Below, piece after piece: positions 19,501 through 30,300 of a DNA stretch of 64,000 nucleotides. The stretch comes from JAIROC01 sp031553535 (lineage in GTDB: Bacteria; Bacteroidota; Bacteroidia; Bacteroidales; WCHB1-69). Positions within the stretch are counted from its first letter, which is position 1. Each line of letters begins with the position of its first letter. The position numbers were made by a program, and so were the translations under genes. Location: the NCBI GenBank assembly GCA_031553535.1, contig JAVBLM010000008.1, forward strand, positions 22,198-86,197, written 5' to 3'. Under the pieces are notes generated by a model, which saw only the letters and a list, made by a program, of their open reading frames with translations, made no database searches and was not told the origin of the DNA.

Positions 19501-21337
19501 TCGTGTTTTTTAGTACAATTTTATATTTTTGCTCTGTGATTCCATCTTGAGCTGTTACTGTGAAATAATTCGTATCTGGACAATATACCGTACTTGCAGG
19601 AGTCCTATCGAATGTTGCAGCACCGCAAGTCCAGGTAGGTGTTATTGTTTGAGCAGAAGTAAAAGAGAATGCCTTTTCATAAACAGTTTGCCCTGTAACT
19701 TGAGTGATATCATACGAATTTCCACCACTGAATCTGAATCTGGTAAAAGAAACATCATCACTGTTAAAGATAAAATTTATCGTATATGTTGCTTGGGCAC
19801 CATTTTCTGCTGTTACTTCAATCGTTGCAGTTTTTGTTGTTGTAATTGCTTGGGTATATTTAACAGTTGCCCATGGACTTGATGTACTATACGTAACAGT
19901 CGGAATATTACCGTTAGCAGTTACACATGTTGTAACATTATAATTATATTCAAATGTTTCGGCATCAAAATTAGGAATATCGACATTGCCTACTTTTAAC
20001 CAAGATAGCGTTGAATCTGTAGATATTGATTTTGAAAAAGTCAATGTATAAGTTTTCAGGCTATAGTCTTGTGCTCTTACCCTGATACTGCCGACCGAAT
20101 TTACGCTTGTTGGCTGATTGATACTGTATATTGTGGCATTTGGATCGTTTAAAACAATATCCTCCGCTCTGATTTGCGGAATACGTACTTCTTCGGGATC
20201 TGTTAATGTTATTGCAGTATTTGATACAGTAGAGCTAAAGCCCGGTACAGGGATACTAGTTAGTCCATCCAGTGTATAACCCAATGAAGCTATCGTGTTA
20301 TCATAGGAACTTCCTGAAGCATAATGTATCTTATATTCTTTGCTTGTCCCATCTTCAGCAGTTACTAAAATAGAGGTATAACCGCCATCGGCATCTCCAT
20401 TCTCTCCTGTTACATTTCTAACAACTGCATTTGCATTAGGATTATGGGTTTCCAAGACAGGTAAAATATCTCCCTCATCGTATGGAAAGGCATAAGGTGA
20501 AGCGCCCGTTAATGCAGGTCCCGGATAATCCAAAACATCTTTTTCAAATCCTGCAATAGTAGTTCCATTAACTTTTAAATCAGAGAGCCATGAACTATAT
20601 ATTAATTCTACATCCGTTACATATAATGCATCTCCGACAGTTCCTTGCCCTGCCGTTTTATTTGTAGTAAATGTTACTAAAATATTGGCAGGAGACGAAG
20701 TAGAGGGTCCATTATAAACAAAGGGTAGTTTATATTCTATCCAAGTTCCGTTGGCCCCAACCCTGTTGAAATTTAAAGTAGCGTTTCCTAACCGATGGGA
20801 AGCACTTCCTCCTGTTCCTTCAGGGTCATGATAATTATAATCATCGTGTATGACGGCATTCATTCTGGCAGAGTCTGCGAGGGAACTGTTCACACATTTC
20901 GCCCAGAAACGGATAGAATCGGGTTTGCCCATTATTGGAGTGCTGTATTCGGAATTACTTACATCCGTGTAATTATAATTACCATTTGCATCGGTAGCAG
21001 TCGCGGAGTTGGCACTTACACGGCCGGTGGTCATTTGTCCGTTTTGTTTAATTTTAAAAATAACTACAGTGATTTCTACACATTTTAGTTGAGCACTATA
21101 GGTAATACCCGGTACAGGAGGAACATCTGTACTTTGGAAAACACATTTTCCAGGTGTAGTGTTATATGAGCCTGTCGCTCCATTTTTCATAGAATTCCAA
21201 TACTGGGCATGTTCTGCCGTTGCTCCTACACTAACCCAGTTGGACATATCGCCATTACGAAGATGATACTGTGCCTTAACCGGCAATTGTAAAACAAACA
21301 AAGTTGTCAAAACTAGAAAAAACTTATTGTAACTCAT
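16580..21337 (-). CDS. Secreted cadherin-like beta-sandwich repeat protein with T9SS sorting domain
   Basis: A 1,585-residue secreted protein. A signal peptide (about 1-22, ending LQLPVKAQ) leads into an N-terminal domain of about 230 residues resembling the PCMD (putative carbohydrate metabolism) beta-sandwich, ending GDALYVTDVELIYSS. About 14 tandem units of 80-95 residues follow. Most open with an L-x-x-I/L-x-(V/Y)-N-G-x-x-I-x-x-F-x-P-x-x-x-x-Y pattern and close with V-T-A-E-D-G-x-x-x-x-Y-x-I-x-F. This is the pattern of Pfam Cadherin-like beta sandwich (PF12733). The last 80 residues form a type A T9SS sorting domain (VYPNPSSDNIYF... LPKGMYFYKV... GKFIKN). It is probably an extended surface stalk; PCMD may bind or process glycan. 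It is unrelated to the beta-helix family except in its export route. Confidence 0.85.
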   Translation of the reverse strand: MSYNKFFLVLTTLFVLQLPVKAQYHLRNGDMSNWVSVGATAEHAQYWNSMKNGATGSYNTTPGKCVFQSTDVPPVPGITYSAQLKCVEITVVIFKIKQNGQMTTGRVSANSATATDANGNYNYTDVSNSEYSTPIMGKPDSIRFWAKCVNSSLADSARMNAVIHDDYNYHDPEGTGGSASHRLGNATLNFNRVGANGTWIEYKLPFVYNGPSTSSPANILVTFTTNKTAGQGTVGDALYVTDVELIYSSWLSDLKVNGTTIAGFEKDVLDYPGPALTGASPYAFPYDEGDILPVLETHNPNANAVVRNVTGENGDADGGYTSILVTAEDGTSKEYKIHYASGSSYDNTIASLGYTLDGLTSIPVPGFSSTVSNTAITLTDPEEVRIPQIRAEDIVLNDPNATIYSINQPTSVNSVGSIRVRAQDYSLKTYTLTFSKSISTDSTLSWLKVGNVDIPNFDAETFEYNYNVTTCVTANGNIPTVTYSTSSPWATVKYTQAITTTKTATIEVTAENGAQATYTINFIFNSDDVSFTRFRFSGGNSYDITQVTGQTVYEKAFSFTSAQTITPTWTCGAATFDRTPASTVYCPDTNYFTVTAQDGITEQKYKIVLKNTNCYLATGNNNGIRYNYNGSTNQNSGVNITSTNNNNTNTITTSTVTIPVGPNVPPEVVVYGLAAGSIAPPTVNIVQPGNRNDTAIVTLTANDGITSKTYRIPFKATLSTDATLSNITYNGNQVMGFAPNIEDYTVTLPSNAASVPEIAVTPNFQYLAEENIIITPAISLLDTTRITVIAENGIATKTYSISYDVGDLYIQAIQYDNVTIPGFSSNVYSYTVDIPYSTTTPPQISAIPNLETATVLCSQPTTLPYQGKVYLLSESMTVIKMYTISFRLVKNTDTTLTDLQVNGISLQDFNPQTFSYDVELPYMELNIPVVEATTTHPFATVDVRQIDTIVGTAIVTVTAEDEDYTATYTVNFTRELSPVTSMDTVKYEYNNQHYTYAISNNGTEIAIPLPAETEGTPTITDIVLSDNRAEFTIDEQPGTTNVLTGTVTVTAEDLTERSYSITFERIESGNTLLTDISYNGSSIPDFHPDTTTYYVTLPFGTVQPFAITATADWKNTVVQIAQATQTSWQAQIQVTSEDGDNSISYTIHFIREGNVNIASLSYKLGATSIPVPNFDPQTLVYNVRLPIATTEIPFLEYVREDSRTQATQNVLSLPNGQIQLTFITFDYADTLTYTVNFEVELSTEALLSDLRINGVTVEGFHVDLLGYFIEHEYGTETLPVVTAHATQPDARIEYTHMSQYPGITIVKVYAGDTTISRTYTISFSMEAGDNNYLSGITIDGATLAGFRKDVHFYEVFLPYGTAELPVVTDAITEDQKAIMSITNILQFADTAKVEVTALNGDKRVYQLLFIIRKNNDAQAKSISINGEPLANFVPNTRNYNYKLPVDYSGIPFVTAELNDSNATYQIIPPAAIPGLIQVVVTAEDGESQYIYRINLTKETTSIVSFENKVEIKVYPNPSSDNIYFTINGLQTGSLEIYTFDSKLIGNHILQEGTNTINIANLPKGMYFYKVSTNREVIGTGKFIKN

Positions 21338-21379
21338 TGTTAAAAGATTTTGTTAAAAATGTTTTTTAAAAAAAGCTTG

Positions 21380-21387
21380 CAAAAGTA
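21380..21387 (-). promoter_or_regulatory. -7 box TACTTTTG of the cadherin-like gene
   Basis: On the minus strand TACTTTTG matches TAnnTTTG and lies 42 bases before the start codon at 21337. The -33 element is weak. Confidence 0.55.
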
Positions 21388-21537
21388 TCCTTTTTTTCAA
21401 TACTCTTTTAAAAAGTTAATTATGAAATTTTCAGGATGAATACAATAAACAATACAGCCCTGATAGAGCTATTCCGAGGGCAACATTTTAAGGCATAGCC
21501 GACAGGCTTAACTCATTTTCGTATCAAGAAAAAAACA

Positions 21538-21604
21538 GGGATTCCTTTCGAAGAAATAGAACCCCGGATTGTATCTATTATAAGTGCCAAGCAGGAGAAT
21601 GAAG
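21538..21604 (+). pseudogene. Fragment of an exbD gene
   Basis: Sixty-odd bases match the interior of exbD (16041-16105) with only a few differences, in the stretch encoding IPFEEIEPRLVSIIS. The fragment has no start, membrane helix or stop context, and its ends run into unrelated repeats. It shows that exbD, or a relative of it, was once copied here. Confidence 0.8.
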
Positions 21605-21790
21605 CTCCTAACTAACATACTGTCGTCAATAACGCTCCTAACCAACAGATTGCCGTCATGCTGAACTTGTTTCAGCATCCCCTGCATAAAAGCAATAAAC
21701 AAGGGGGTGACGTGAAAAAGAAGCGTCATTGCTGAGGAGTGAGGTACGAGCAACATAGCAACCGAACTTGCAAGCGTAACGGAGTTAATC
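21605..21790. repeat. REP-like palindromic repeats and a ~30-bp tandem duplication
   Basis: GCTCCTAACTAACA... and GCTCCTAACCAACA... form a short tandem pair at about 21604 and 21634. A 29-base palindromic element (core ATGCTGAACTTGTTTCAGCAT, split by a short loop) lies at 21654-21682 and recurs identically at 24164-24192. From about 21724 the CGTCATTGC...GAGTGA... string resembles another common bacterial intergenic repeat. The remaining gap up to 22070 is AT-rich and shows nothing recognisable. Confidence 0.65.
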
Positions 21791-22070
21791 CCAATAAAAG
21801 AACTATTTTGTGTCGGCTTTTGATAATTTCTCTATCCGGATGGATGTTTTCAATACAGTATGTCTTTTTATCGTAATTTCCGGCAAAATAATCAAAATAA
21901 TATTGAATTAATATTTTTATTTACAACAATCAAACCATCTCTCATTATCTTTTTATTTAAATATGTATTTTTATATAAAATTGACCGATTTACCAGACAT
22001 TACAAATAGATAATATTCCTTTCCTGCGCAATATCTTTCTTTTTTAATTATTGAAAAAATATTTTACATT

Positions 22071-22103
22071 TTGTTATTTTGTATTAAAAATTGTTTATCT
22101 TTG
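22071..22103 (+). promoter_or_regulatory. Promoter (TTTG-N21-TATCTTTG) of the microsatellite locus
   Basis: TTTG at 22071-22074 and TATCTTTG at 22096-22103 closely fit the Bacteroidetes -33/-7 pattern. Transcription would run into the 22132 frame, the microsatellites and, if not terminated, the hairpin array and the DUF6261-like gene. Confidence 0.65.
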
Positions 22104-22131
22104 CAGCGTGAATTTACAATAAATAACTGGT

Positions 22132-22422
<291 letters not shown>

Positions 22423-22500
22423 AAATTCTCGCGCGCGATTATATTTTTTAAAATATAACAAATAAAACTGTTTTTTATTTTTTTTTTAAAAATAAAAGAG

Positions 22501-22564
<64 letters not shown>

Positions 22565-22871
22565 CGCACCTAGCGCGTAATTCATATTCGCGGGCGCGTA
22601 AATTATTCTCCCCCTTATACTTAGGGAGCCATTACTATTTTCTAAAATTTCGATTTTTTAATCCGGATAGAGGTAATTCTTATGGTTTAAAGCCGCTCTT
22701 AAAGGCGATTATTCCGGTAAAAAGTGGGAAACGCTGTTACTTTTGCCATGACGAGGGGAAAAAGCATTTTCTCCTTCAAAAGGGAGCTGGAGGAATGTCT
22801 TGTTCTCTACCAATAACAACGTTTTTATTTCTATCCTTTACCTATTACTTGTTTCTTTCCGGTCTTAAAAC

Positions 22872-23057
22872 TTTCCGACTGTTCGGAAAGTACCCCGGCA
22901 TTTACTTTGAAGGTTTCCGGGAAGTCGGAAAGTCTCCCAGTGTTTACTTTGGAAGTTTCCGGAAGACCGGAAAGCATCCCGGTATTCACTTTGAGGGTTT
23001 CCGGAAGGTCGGAAACCTCCAAAGTAAATGCTTTGCTTGTTTCCGAACGTTCGGACG
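22872..23057. repeat. Array of five hairpins with an exact 42-bp period
   Basis: TTTCCG-N6-CGGAAA palindromes start at 22872, 22914, 22956, 22998 and 23040 (the last ends CGGAC), every step exactly 42 bases. The first three spacers share GTnnCCCnG-n-TTTACTTTG. The fourth carries this motif in inverted form (CCAAAGTAAATGC). All frames stay open because 42 is a multiple of three, but no frame looks like a known protein, so I annotate it as structured DNA or RNA. It lies about 180 bases before the DUF6261-like gene. Confidence 0.9.
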
Positions 23058-23234
23058 GCTTTTCCAAAGGGATAGAATGGCAAAAATAAGAACTTTCCTC
23101 TTTCAAAAAGGATTCAAAGATATTTTTCTTACCTGTTTCTGTAAATCGAAGCGATATTCTCTTGCTTTCGGCTTTAGCTGAAGGGAAAGGGACGTTTCCG
23201 CAATAATAAATAATAACCAATAAAATAAATAGTT

Positions 23235-23960
23235 ATGAAGATTAAACGAATAGACACCCAATCACTCCGCAACAACGAACATTTCCAGTGCCAGACCGAG
23301 TTCAAAGTCCTGGTAATAGAATATGACCCCATCGTATTAAAGATCGAAAACCTTTATCAGGGAAGTTATTTACCGTTTTATGCCCAGGAAGATGAGGCAA
23401 TCTTCAAAATCATGAAAGGTTCATTTACCGAAGCCCGTATGGAAGTCGACCGGCAACGGGACAGTGCCTTTCGTGGAATGATACATATGAATAAGGCAGC
23501 TCTCAATCATTTTGATTCCGAAGTGGTAGCCTCGGCAAAACGATTAAAAATACTGTTCGATACCTATGACAATATTTCCGATATGCCTTTGCAGGAAGAA
23601 ACTTCGGCTATTTACAATCTCTTGCAGGAACTTGACGGGAATTATAATGAAGATATGTACAGGGTAAGGCTGGAAGACTGGAAAGACAAACTGCAACAGG
23701 ATAACGATGCCTATCAGGCCTTGGTTAAACAGGGATATGAGGAAGAAGTCAGCAGAACGGAACTGAAGATGAAAGAAGTGCGCATAAAAGTCGACCAGGT
23801 GTACCGTCAGATTATTGAACGCCTGGAAGCTCTGATGCTGATAGAAGGGGAAAGCAATTACATCGGATTTGTTTCCCGGTTGAATATCCAACTCGAACAT
23901 TATGCAGATATCCTCGCCCAACGGGAAGGACGTAATGCAGCGGAAGAAGGGGAAGAGTGA
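23235..23960 (+). CDS. DUF6261-like protein
   Basis: A 241-residue predicted cytoplasmic, mostly helical and acidic protein without signal peptide or membrane segment. Sequence features such as RDSAFRGM near the first third, the glutamine- and glutamate-rich helices and the C-terminal LNIQLEHYADILAQREG recall the DUF6261 family of Bacteroidales, whose function is unknown; this assignment is from memory of the family. A close relative, about 70-75 percent alike over the shared part, is cut by the right edge of the window (63574-64000). The start ATG follows AATAAATAGTT with no clear -7 box close by, so expression may depend on the promoter at 22071 through the repeat-rich leader. Both copies end in a GRNAAEE acidic tail. 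Confidence 0.7.
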   Translation: MKIKRIDTQSLRNNEHFQCQTEFKVLVIEYDPIVLKIENLYQGSYLPFYAQEDEAIFKIMKGSFTEARMEVDRQRDSAFRGMIHMNKAALNHFDSEVVASAKRLKILFDTYDNISDMPLQEETSAIYNLLQELDGNYNEDMYRVRLEDWKDKLQQDNDAYQALVKQGYEEEVSRTELKMKEVRIKVDQVYRQIIERLEALMLIEGESNYIGFVSRLNIQLEHYADILAQREGRNAAEEGEE

Positions 23961-24367
23961 ACAAGTAAACGAGTAGACGAGAGAAAAAGTGGACAAGTGC
24001 GAATGAAAAGCAACATGCAGAAAACACCGTCATCCGATAATAAACAGTCAAACAGCGGGAAGATGATAGTAATTGAAAAGAAAAATCGCTCTTTTTTGGG
24101 GATCATCTCATTTCTTTCGATGCTCTCACATGCTTCGCGTTCGGGTGCTTCTTCCTCATTCCTCGTCATGCTGAACTTGTTTCAGCATCCCCTTTTTTTG
24201 AGAAGATTGCGGGTCGAGCCCGCAATGACGCCCTAAACAAAAAAAGTACATCACCGGCAATGATGAAAAAAAACTTGAAAGCAAAAGTAAAAACACCAAA
24301 TAAAGCAAAAAACAATTAACCTAACTAATTAATATTGAATCTTATTTATTAACTAAAATTTTACACA
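23961..24367. other. Intergenic region with REP-like repeats
   Basis: It holds the second copy of the 29-base palindromic element (24164-24192), followed by a perfect hairpin ATTGCGGG-TCGAG-CCCGCAAT (24206-24226, with slight overlap of loop and stem) of a kind seen widely between bacterial genes. A CGATGCTCTCACATGCTTCG string near 24117 has a diverged relative near 53427. No gene is seen. Confidence 0.6.
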
Positions 24368-27300
24368 ATGAAAAGGGTTTTAATCTCTACAACGCTGATG
24401 TTATTACTAACATCGTATGTACACGGACAATTGTCCGATACAACATTTACCGAAAACTTTGATGGGAGCACGGTCTCGTTTACCCCTACCCCATCTACTG
24501 GCTGGACTAAAAACACAGCCTATGCACTAAGTTCTCCTAACTCGTACAGGGCAAGGGTGCCCACTTTTACGGGAGATACTGTAATCGTGGAAACAGGGGT
24601 CTATGACCTCCAGCTGTATAATCATGCACAACTGCGTTTCAGCCATATCTGCAAGGTATCACCTAACGATATCACCAAAATACAATATAAAATAACAGGT
24701 ATGGGCTGGCAGACTTTGGAAAAAGGAACCTACCTGGGAAACGGCTTAAACTATGATACCAGCAAAGCATTTAATGCCGCAAGTTACCCCCAGTGGCGAG
24801 CCGATGACAGTACCGTCTTGCCGCAGCAACCGTCATGGTGGAAAGACGAAGTGTTTGATGTATCTTTCGAAGTAGGAAATGATCCCAGTGTACAGTTCCG
24901 TTTCATCTTGATACACGGCCCTGTTTCCGGTACGGAAGTGTCCTACGGATGGTTACTGGATAACTTTGAACTATCGGCGGCCAATTATAAGATCAGTGCC
25001 CCCATCGTACAATTTACCCCTCCTTTGGTAAAGGATTCGGTTTATAATACCGGCCCCTGGGCCATCCATGCCAAAGTAAAAACCACTACCTCCGCCCGTA
25101 TTGAACAACCCCGGTTAAAATATACGGCAACCCATAACAGCACGCTTGTACGAGCAGATTCTATCTTAATGGATCATATTTCCGGTGATTCTTTATGGAA
25201 AGCGGTTATCCCGCAATTTCTTTTAGGCACAGAAGTACGCTATTCCATTACGGGAAAAGATACCACCGGCAATGATGCAACTGTGAATTCCGGGTATATT
25301 ATAAAACAGCCTGCAGGCAATGTGTCAGGTTTTCAATATGTTGGAGATACAAATTCCACAAATACACACGAGTATATCCCCTACACTCCTTATTATGAAT
25401 ATGGTTGGTCCCGTTCTTTGGTTTTATCCTCCGAGATAGATCAAAACAGACAGGGAGGACTTATAAGTTCTGTCGGATATTTTCCAACGTATTACGGCCG
25501 TACGTCCACGATGAATAACCAGACACTGTATTTTAAGGTAGTACAGGATGTTGATATTTCTTCGGATGCGTACATCGACCCTGTCACCGATGGTGCTACC
25601 CTTGTATGGCAAGGATCAATAGCAGCTCCTCCAACAAATCAATGGATGGATATCTTATTGACAACACCGTTTATGCTTCCCCCTAACTCTAATCTTTTGG
25701 TATACTGGAATAATAATGACGGAACTTATGTAGATGATGCGGAATGGAAAAGTACATCATTCTCTCCGGTAAACATGTCGGCTTATAACTATGATGACGG
25801 TTCTTTTCCATCCTATAATGGAACATTAACTTCCGACAGAGTAAACATGCGGTTTAATGTTCTGGGAGGTGCCTCTTTGGATTATTCTGCCGCGATGTTG
25901 TCCATCGATATTCCCGATACAATAACGGTTTCCCCCGGCATTCAGGTGCCCATTGTTGTTACCGTTAAAAACAAAGGCAAACGGGATCTGGATTCGGCAG
26001 TTGTTTCTTACTCCATAAACGGCTCTCCTTTGGTATACACTACACGGTATTTCAATCCGGCTTTGCCCTGGGACTTCAACAGGCAGGATACTATCGGTTA
26101 TTATAGCCCGCAAGCCGGCCATTCGGACATCGTATCGGTCAAAATAGAATTGCCCAACGGAAAATACGATTCTACTACACGGGATGACGAACTGGTAAAA
26201 ACCATTTACGGGAAAGGCGATATCCAAATGCGTTTTGTAAATCCCATTCATGATACAACGTATACAACAGGGCCTTTTACTATAAGCGTGATGATTACTT
26301 CTTCCTCTCCCATACCGGCAGGAAATGTATTATTATATGTTGAGACCATACAACCGGGAGGTACACAATATGATACCTTACCTATGGTACCGGATGTTTC
26401 AACTAATTTATGGAAGGCTGCTATTCCCAGGACTCCTTACGGAAGCGATGTATTTTACTCCGTTACACTGACGGATGTACTGGGGAATACGGTAACAATA
26501 GCAGACAGTTTCCATGTAAAACGATGGAACGGGCCTTCCGGTTATGTTATCATAGGAAACCAAAGCTCAAATACTTACGGGAATCCTTATCATGAATATT
26601 ATAGATATGGATGGTCCCGGAACCTTTACCTGGCTTCGGAAATAAGCCCTACCTCTTCAGGACAAATCATTACTACGCTGGCATGGTCTGTACAGTCTCC
26701 GGCAACCATAACAAGAAACCCGCAGAGCTGTTTCCTGAAGGCTGTACCGGATGACAGCATAAGTAATGTTGCATGGGAAAATCCTCTTACAAGCGGGGCA
26801 ACCCTGGTATGGAGAGGCTCCTTACATGCCGTGACAGGATGGAACGAAATAACATTATTACAACCGTTTGTCCTCCATCCGGGACAAAACCTGTTGGTTT
26901 ACTGGATAGATTCTACGGGAGCTTATGCACCATCGTCCAATGGCCTAGTATTTCATTCTACTCCAACATCAAGCTACATGTCGATATATGAATATGATGA
27001 TAATAGTTTTCCTAATATCAATGGACTCCTGAGCGACAACCGTCCCGATATACGTTTTAATACAATGGGAAGTAATCCTGACTCCAACGCCGTTGCATTA
27101 GCATCCATAACATCCCCATCCAGCGGTGTAACAGCAGGTACACCCGTAGATGTAGAAGTGGTTATTGAAAACACAGGGATAAAAGATCTGGATTCATGCC
27201 GGATTCATTGGACGCTCAACGGCACTCCACAACTCCCCTTACCCTATTATCTATACAATAATGCCCCTGTCAGGGAAACCTTTACCGATACGGTAACCAT

Positions 27301-30300
27301 TGGTTCTTATACACCGGTACCGGGTCAGATTGATGAAATTGTAGTTTGGGTAAGTATGCCCAACGGTGTAACAGATACGAACAGGAGGGATGATACGTTG
27401 CGAATGTTCTCTATAGGATGTAGCGGTATTCCCTATAGCGGCAATATATTGATAGGCAATTCTTCTTCTGCACAATTTTCCACCATATCGGAAGCTATTT
27501 TCGGCATCGCTTCCTGCGGAATGTCGGGTAAAGTGGCCTTGGAAGTAGAAAGCGGGAATTATCCCGAAAGCGTAGACTTCACCTTATTAAATAATCTCCT
27601 CACAAATAATGATACGATTGAATTACGCTCTTTATCGGGCAATCCTTCCGACGTAATTATTGAGAATTCCGTATTGGGAATCATATTGGGAAACAGTAAT
27701 AATATTACCATTAAAAACCTAACTGTTAATATCCTGGGAGAAGGCAGGGGTATTTACTTTACCGATTCGTGTACGAATATAGAAATCAATGGTTGTATTA
27801 TTAACCTGGATACAACATTAGCAAAAAACTTATCCGGTGGAAGTACACATGTAGGCATCTGTAAGCTGGACAATAGCAAAGCTGCCCACCATGTCCGTAT
27901 TGTAAATAATATAATTACAGGAGGGTATAATGGCGTAATTCTTTATGGAGGGCCCGATACAAATAATTTGGGGACTAACTGGATATATGACAGCAATACG
28001 GTAATAAATGCCTATTTAAATAGTGTTTTCTTAAATAGTACAGCTTTTTTGCGTATCTCTTACAATACTTCCATTCCCATGAATAGTAATGCTTATTCAA
28101 GCATTGCCTGGACAGGTTTTGTAGTACAATACGGTAATATGGATATATTTGCCAACAACAGGGTACATGCATTACGAAATTCTAATTTGGAAGATCCCAA
28201 TGCAGTATGGTTTGCTTATATAAACGAGAAGACGGCACCTGCCAAGATATACAACAATGAAATATTGATCTCAAAGGCAGGAAGCAACGCCTCTGACGTG
28301 TTTACATTCAATTCTTCTTCCGCTGATATTTACCATAATTCCATTTATGTGGGAGGAACCGCACAGGCAACATGTTATGGCTTGTATATTAATACCTCCT
28401 ATCCTACAGCTATTAAGAATAATAATATTGTAACCACCAAGTACCGTCCTGTTTATATAGATGACGCTTCTATTACTTCGGATTACAATAATTTTTATAC
28501 GGAAGGTACTACGTTCGGTAATTATATGGGAACGGTTGTCAATAATTTTGCCGCATGGCAAACAACTTCCGGTAAAGACATTCACTCGGTAAACGTATTC
28601 CCTTCCTTCATGGATATTAACACCGGTATGGATATATACAATCCGGTACCTGTTGCTTGTCCGTTAATCCCGGATGTTCCCCGGGATATAAATGGAAAAA
28701 CCAGGGATGCAACTACCATAATGGGAGCTTATGCCCAAATCCGATTCCCTGATCCGGAAGCTGTAATAGATATCCATAATTGGAACCCGGAGGATATTGC
28801 CAATCAAACAAAACCGGTAGAAGTTACCATTACCAATTTAAGCAGCCAGCCGCTTCAAACGGTTGTACTGGAATGGACATTAAATGGGAATAATCCCGTA
28901 TCGTATACCTGGAATACTCCCTCTGCACTGCCTTTCCTGGGGCAAGCCGTTATTACGATAGGTTCATTTCCTGTATCGGATACCAATGAAGTAGAAATAT
29001 GGATAGCTTCGATTAACGGAAATACTACATTTCTACAAGCAGATACAATCTATGCGTATTCGGAAGTAAAACCTTTGGCAGAATTTGTGGCTCCATTTAT
29101 AAAGAATACTACTTATGCGCTTTCTTTCGATATATATACGGTAATACGCCCTTATACGGGAGCGCCTACGGTAGCTCCCCGAATGAACCTGAAAACCATT
29201 GTCAATGGTTCCGTTAGTTTATATGATACCATAGATATGATATTGGAAGATGATGCCTGGGTAACCCATGTTCCGCAACAATATTACGGCAGCAATGTAA
29301 TTTATTCCGTTATGATATCCGATACCATTGGGAACACTATTATGCCGATGGATTCTACGTATATAAAATTTACCGCTTTTGGAAAAAATGATACGGTTGC
29401 TATCGGAACAGGAACATCCACGTCAGATTATAATCCATACTATTACAACTATGATTATTCCTGGTCACGCAATTATTACAGGAGCCATGAAATAGATCCG
29501 GGTAGAATTGGCGGATATATAAACAGCATTGCATTCTATAATACATCAACCTCTAATTCCGATATTGACAATGTGTCGTTTTATTTAAAAGCGGTCAGTG
29601 ATTCAATAGTTTACAGGAATACTTATGTAGACCCTCTTACAGATGGGGCCACATTAGTCTGGGGGCCGGCAACAAGCAGCACCAACGGAATGGTAGGCTG
29701 GATAACGTATACTTTGGATACTCTCTTTTATCTACCGCCGAATATGAATTTATTAGTCTATTGTAATAATGAAGACGGTTCATGGGCCGCAAACGGAGAA
29801 GTTATTTGGCGATCTACTACTCAAGCGATCAATACTTCTATCTATGCTTATGATGATGATATCTTTCCCCCTTCGGATAATCTTACGGTCAGTGAAAACA
29901 GGCCCGACTTACAACTTTCCATGTCTTCTCAATCTACTCCGTATACCGGTAACGATTTAGCTATACTGTCAATGGTATCCCCGGTAAATATTCCCGACAA
30001 AATTTGTAATGGAGATTATGCTCCCGTCCGGATAAACCTGACTAATCTCGGGGAAAATGATTATGACTTTACACAAGATCCGATAGATTTAACACTCGAA
30101 GTCCGGGATCCTGCACTTAATCTACATACGGAATATGTACATATCGATACAGGTGGATTGGAGTCCGGGGAAAGCATAACGGTAGAACTTATGCCGGTTT
30201 TATCAATCATAAATCCGGGGCAATACCATATAAAAGCATGGGTTTCCAGTAATATCGATCAGGTAATATATGACGATACACTATTACACCTCTTTAGCGT

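Noticed and set aside
22872..23057. CRISPR-like array of palindromic repeats with spacers
   Set aside because: The spacers are similar to each other, the repeats are only 18 bp and degenerate, and no cas genes are present.
22831..23220. Minus-strand open frame of 129 codons with a 14-residue repeat
   Set aside because: The openness follows from the 42-bp DNA repeat, which keeps several frames open on both strands; no signal for translation or known family.
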